NCBI GenBank assembly: GCA_031268255.1
Contig: JAIRXO010000103.1
Location: 1-7,994, forward strand
Length of the DNA: 7,994 nt
Source of the DNA: Spirochaetaceae bacterium
Lineage (GTDB): Bacteria; Spirochaetota; Spirochaetia; Treponematales; Breznakiellaceae
Direction of reading: 5' to 3'
Shown here one piece after another: positions 5,299 through 7,994 of the stretch; positions within the stretch are counted from its first letter, which is position 1; every line of letters begins with the position of its first letter. The notes under the pieces were generated by a model. The model had not been told where the DNA came from and ran no database searches. It saw nothing but the letters and a program-made list of their open reading frames with translations. Both the position numbers and the translations under genes were made by a program.

Positions 5299-7328
5299 AC
5301 AAACTCCGTGTTTCCGCGCTGCTTGCCCTCTGCTTTTTCGCCCTGCCGCTCTTTGCCCAGGACAACGGCCTTGATGCCGGCGACCGCGGCGCGGTTTTTG
5401 CCAGGGAAGAATTCCGCCTTGGCGTACAGGCCTATGACCGCTTTGCGTTTAACGAAGCCATACTGGCCTTTGAACGGGCCCTTTCGTTTGTGCCGGGCAA
5501 TCCCCTGATACTCGAATGGCTCGGCCAGGCCTATTACCGGTCCGGCATGGAGGACACGGCCCTCAGGCAGTGGGAGGCGGCCCTTGATATCTACGGCCCC
5601 CGGAGCCCCAGGGGGGTGCTGCTTGGAAGCCGCGTTGAGACGGTGCGGAACCGGCGCAGCCTCTTTACCCGCCTTGACGACGAAGCCCGCTATGTCGAAG
5701 CCGGACGCTATCCCGGACGGCAGGACGACGGCCAGACCCTGTACCGCCAGCCAACCTCGGTGCTTCCCCTTGAGGACGGCTCTTCCTGGGTAGTGGCCTA
5801 CGGTTCCAACGAACTGGTGCGCATTGACGTAAACGGTATCATACGGGAAAGGATACGGGGCCCCCTCAACGGATTTGACCGGCCCTACGATATGGTCAGG
5901 GGTCAGGACGGACGGTATTATGTCTCCGAATACCGGGGAAACAGAATCAGCGTACTCAGCCCCCAGGGCGTCTGGCAGGGCTATATAGGTTCCCGTGGCA
6001 GGGGGCCGGGTCAGTTTGTCGGACCCCAGAATCTTTCCATTGACGAAGACGGCTATCTTTACGTTGTTGATTACGGCAACCGCCGCATACTTAAATTTGA
6101 CCCTGACGGCGTTTTTATACTGGCCTTCGGCCTCAGGGGCGGCGGCTTTCCGGGCCTGGTATCCCCAACGGGACTGGCCTCAGGCGGCGGGGTAATTTAC
6201 GCCGCCGACAGCGTGCGCAGGGAAATCTACCGCTTTGATTCCAACGGAACGTACCTCGGCCCCCTTGAAGCCGAAGGGCTCACCGGGCCTGAAAGCCTCA
6301 GGTTTACCGGGGATGGCCGGCTCCTTGCCGCCGATACCAACCGCATCATCATCATAGACCCCCAGTCGTCGGTAGTGCGCGAGGCCGGCCTTGCGGGAAA
6401 CCCCGGCGTGCGCATAGTCGGCGCCGACACGGACAGCAACGGCAACATACTGGCGGCGAATTTTTCGGAGGGCGAAGTCTCGGTGCTGACCCGCATGGAC
6501 GATATGGCGTCGGGCCTCTTTGTGCAGATAGAACGGGTTATTTCGGACCGCTTCCCCGAGATAACCGTGGAGATACAGGTACAGGACCGCGCACGGCGCC
6601 CTGTAGTCGGCCTTGACGGGGGGAATTTCCTCCTGTCGGAAAACGGAGAGGCTGTAAGCGAACAGAGCTTCCTGGGCGCGGCCTATCTTTCCGGGCAAAG
6701 CGACATAGCCCTGCTCATGGAACGCTCTCCCGAAGCCCTGGCCTACCGGGACGACATGGCCGCGGCGGCCAGGGACGCCGCCTCATCCGGCGCCGGAGTC
6801 ATTGTTGTTTCCGCCGGTGAACAGCCTGTTCTCGGCGCCGGCGATATAGCCCAGGCCGCCCGGGGCGCCGCCGCTTCCTACAGCCCGCGCTGGCGTTTTG
6901 ACCAGGGCCTGCGCCTCGCCGCCACAAGCCTCCTTCCGGGAGCGAAAAAACGGGCCGTAGTCTTTGTTACCACAGGCGCCCTCGGAGACGAAGCCTTTTC
7001 CCAGTACGGCCTGTCCGAACTCGCCGCGTACATGGCGAATAACGGCATAGTGTTTTACGCGGTCCTCCTCGGCAATACCCCGGCCAGAGCGGAAATCCAG
7101 TACCTCTGCACCCAGACCGGCGGAGCCGCCCTGCCCCTGTACCGGAGCAGAAGCATAGGCCCCGAAATCGCCGCGCTCAAAAACTCTCCCTCAGGCACCT
7201 ATATACTGCGCTACCGCTCGTCCCTCGCCACCGATTTCGGCAGAGCCTACCTTCCCGTAGAAGCCGAAGTCTACCTTCTCGACCGTTCCGGTAGGGACGG
7301 AAGAGGCTACTTTGCCCCCCTGGAATAG
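5295..7328 (+). CDS. Secreted TPR / NHL beta-propeller / vWA-like protein
   Basis: The 677 residues begin with a Sec signal peptide: Lys3 and Arg5, a hydrophobic core (8-20) and a likely cut after LFA (19-21). No lipobox Cys is present, so a periplasmic or secreted soluble protein is expected. Residues 37-98 form about two TPRs (FRLGVQAYDRFAFNEAILAF; LEWLGQAYYRSG). Residues 150-400 are six NHL-type propeller blades with recurring NRI/NRRILKFDPDG elements, for example RPYDMVRGQDGRYYVSEY (196-213) and DEDGYLYVVDYGNRR (250-264). Residues 420-455 resemble the strand that precedes VWFA-related domains (VEIQVQDRARRPVVGLDGGNF), followed by a vWA-like fold (470-640) with IALLMERSPE (471-480) where DxSxS is expected and FVTTG (557-561) where TDG is expected. 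The metal site is therefore degraded, and ligand binding must be metal-independent or lost. The start overlaps the previous stop (ATGA), with Shine-Dalgarno GGGGGA (5283-5288). Function is probably protein or glycan binding in the envelope; no enzyme active site is visible. Confidence 0.85.
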   Translation: MNKLRVSALLALCFFALPLFAQDNGLDAGDRGAVFAREEFRLGVQAYDRFAFNEAILAFERALSFVPGNPLILEWLGQAYYRSGMEDTALRQWEAALDIYGPRSPRGVLLGSRVETVRNRRSLFTRLDDEARYVEAGRYPGRQDDGQTLYRQPTSVLPLEDGSSWVVAYGSNELVRIDVNGIIRERIRGPLNGFDRPYDMVRGQDGRYYVSEYRGNRISVLSPQGVWQGYIGSRGRGPGQFVGPQNLSIDEDGYLYVVDYGNRRILKFDPDGVFILAFGLRGGGFPGLVSPTGLASGGGVIYAADSVRREIYRFDSNGTYLGPLEAEGLTGPESLRFTGDGRLLAADTNRIIIIDPQSSVVREAGLAGNPGVRIVGADTDSNGNILAANFSEGEVSVLTRMDDMASGLFVQIERVISDRFPEITVEIQVQDRARRPVVGLDGGNFLLSENGEAVSEQSFLGAAYLSGQSDIALLMERSPEALAYRDDMAAAARDAASSGAGVIVVSAGEQPVLGAGDIAQAARGAAASYSPRWRFDQGLRLAATSLLPGAKKRAVVFVTTGALGDEAFSQYGLSELAAYMANNGIVFYAVLLGNTPARAEIQYLCTQTGGAALPLYRSRSIGPEIAALKNSPSGTYILRYRSSLATDFGRAYLPVEAEVYLLDRSGRDGRGYFAPLE

Positions 7329-7355
7329 GGGAGGGGGAGCACTAACTTACCAAAG

Positions 7356-7491
7356 CCGGGAAGTGCGCAGACCGCTGTTTCCGGCGGCGGAAGCGAATCG
7401 CCCATCCGTCCGCTAGCCGCTTCGCGTCTAAAGCTCCCGGATAGGCTGGATTCGCCCCTGCCGCCGGAGACCCTCAATGCGCGCTTCCCGG
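7356..7491. repeat. 136-bp imperfect palindrome after the operon
   Basis: The left arm (7356-7408) and right arm (7438-7491) pair in several blocks: CCGGGAAG with CTTCCCGG (7356-7363 / 7484-7491), GCGCA with TGCGC (7365-7369 / 7478-7482), TCCGGCGGC with GCCGCCGGA (7380-7388 / 7460-7468), GCGAATC with GATTCGC (7393-7399 / 7449-7455), and ATCCG with CGGAT (7404-7408 / 7438-7442). The loop is about 30 bases. All blocks share nearly the same centre, near 7423.5, so this is one long cruciform or RNA hairpin with internal bulges. An outer pair, GGGGGAGC / GCTCCCCC, may extend it to 7333-7532. Candidates are a miniature mobile element, a dispersed intergenic repeat, or a structured 3' UTR or small RNA. 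Confidence 0.75.
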
Positions 7492-7543
7492 ATTGGTTTG
7501 TCATGTTCACGCATCTGTCTAGCCGCTCCCCCTGCTTCCATAA

Positions 7544-7562
7544 AAACGCTTACGCGTTTGTT
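7544..7562. terminator. Possible bidirectional terminator hairpin
   Basis: AAACGC (7544-7549) and GCGTTT (7554-7559) form a perfect 6-bp stem with a TTAC loop. On the minus strand the stem is followed by a T run (complement of 7542-7546), suiting the ankyrin gene. On the plus strand it is followed by TTTGTTATT, suiting the operon. The stem is short with only three GC pairs, so efficiency is doubtful, but its place between convergent genes is right. Confidence 0.4.
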
Positions 7563-7638
7563 ATTCCAGCACCCCTTCGCAGGCCGGCCTTAATGACTTT
7601 TCCGCGTTCTCCGTTAAAGGTGAAAAAACTGTGTATTC

Positions 7639-7994
7639 TTACAGCAAGCCCTTTTCCTTCATCTTGGCCCTTATATAATCCAGCATTGCCGTATCATTTA
7701 CAGCCGTACTGGCTATCTCCGCGTTCCTGAGTGATGTCTCATCTAAGGTGGAACCATGTTCAAGTAACAAGTCTACTATGGTAAAGGCATTTTCTTCTAT
7801 CGCGTAATTTATCGGAAGCCAGCCGTTCTTTTTAAAATATCTTTTATAATTCCAGTCCGTCGCGATTAGTAAAATACGGCCGCCGGGATTTCCCTTAAAA
7901 TTCGGATCGGCCCCCGCATCAAGGAATACCTTAACCATATCATATACTTCTCTCTCGTATCTCGCTCCATATTCAAGCAGAGACTCATCAGGAA
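7639..7994 (-). CDS. Ankyrin-repeat protein, C-terminal part (runs off right edge)
   Basis: The minus-strand frame ends at TAA (7641-7639) and is open without a stop to base 7994, so the gene continues beyond the window; the internal ATG at 7938 is probably not the start. The visible 117 or so residues include ankyrin-type units: DMVKVFLDAGADPNFKG, then GWLPINYAIEENAFTIVDLL followed by LEHGSTLDETSL, and a final capping helix (DTAMLDYIRAKMKEKGLL). Ankyrin repeats bind proteins; no catalytic or export feature is in the visible part. The DNA is noticeably AT-richer than the operon: bases 7801-7860 contain 22 G+C of 60, against 39 of 60 in 6781-6840. This hints at different ancestry or weaker selection on base use. 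Its 3' end is convergent with the NHL gene. Confidence 0.8.
   Translation of the reverse strand, partial: PDESLLEYGARYEREVYDMVKVFLDAGADPNFKGNPGGRILLIATDWNYKRYFKKNGWLPINYAIEENAFTIVDLLLEHGSTLDETSLRNAEIASTAVNDTAMLDYIRAKMKEKGLL

Larger units (their letters stand above)
7329..7638. other. Non-coding region between convergent genes
   Basis: These 310 bases lie between the stop of the plus-strand operon and the stop of the minus-strand ankyrin gene. They hold a long imperfect palindrome (7356-7491), an outer inverted pair GGGGGAGC / GCTCCCCC (7333-7340 and 7525-7532), a direct repeat of CTAGCCGCT (7413-7421 and 7519-7527), and a compact hairpin (7544-7559). Short open frames exist on both strands but none has a Shine-Dalgarno, sensible composition or recognisable protein features. 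Confidence 0.7.

Noticed and set aside
7307..7510. 67-codon minus-strand frame over the palindrome
   Set aside because: It overlaps the NHL gene end and the palindrome, is Gly/Arg/Ser-rich, and has no ribosome site.
7341..7510. Integron attC site
   Set aside because: Imperfect palindromy and length are compatible, but the outer boxes (CACTAAC and GTTCACG) do not satisfy RYYYAAC and GTTRRRY, and the upstream gene is part of an operon, not a cassette. No integrase is in view.
7609..7638. Intrinsic terminator right after the ankyrin stop (T6 run on the minus strand)
   Set aside because: The only stem before the T run is a 4-bp CTGT/ACAG pair with an 8-base loop, too weak to support.
7503..7730. 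75-codon plus-strand frame
   Set aside because: It runs antisense into the ankyrin gene, with no ribosome site and a Pro/Ser-rich translation without features.
7636..7938. Ankyrin gene starting at the ATG at 7938
   Set aside because: The frame stays open upstream to the window edge with ankyrin-compatible residues, so the gene is partial rather than a 99-residue protein.

Overview
The window looks like chromosomal DNA of a diderm bacterium, most likely a GC-rich Treponema-like spirochete. That placement is an inference. It rests on a CHASE2 sensor, an apolipoprotein N-acyltransferase (so an outer-membrane lipoprotein pathway), and a secreted TPR-NHL protein followed by an ankyrin-repeat protein. 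No rRNA, tRNA, CRISPR array, transposase or integrase is visible.

Layout. Positions 1-642 (minus) hold the N-terminal part of a CHASE2-domain sensor that runs off the left edge. After a 143-base gap with a short perfect hairpin comes lnt (minus, 786-2507), complete and with all catalytic residues, but enlarged by two in-frame tandem-repeat tracts. A 97-base divergent intergenic region (2508-2604) carries back-to-back promoter-like sequences sharing one AT-rich -10 block. It leads rightward into a tight four-gene plus-strand operon: a galactokinase-like GHMP kinase (2605-3762), surE (3769-4614), a cytoplasmic TPR protein (4618-5298) and a secreted TPR / NHL-propeller / degenerate von Willebrand A protein (5295-7328). 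Spacings of 6, 3 and -4 bases, each with a purine-rich Shine-Dalgarno, argue for one coupled transcript. Positions 7329-7638 are non-coding and are dominated by a long imperfect palindrome (7356-7491) plus a small hairpin that could terminate transcription from both sides. At the right edge is the C-terminal part of a minus-strand ankyrin-repeat protein in visibly AT-richer DNA.

How the genes fit together. Lnt N-acylates lipoproteins at the inner membrane. The operon pairs two small-molecule enzymes (a sugar-kinase-like protein and a nucleotide phosphatase) with a cytoplasmic TPR scaffold and an exported beta-propeller protein, so the last two may work as a pair across the envelope; that is speculation from gene order. 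The most notable points are the altered sugar-binding signature of the GHMP kinase, the secreted TPR-NHL-vWA architecture with a lost metal site, the large palindrome after the operon, short in-frame repeat expansions in two neighbouring genes, and the absence of Shine-Dalgarno sequences before the two minus-strand genes whose starts are visible. None of these amounts to a clearly new system.
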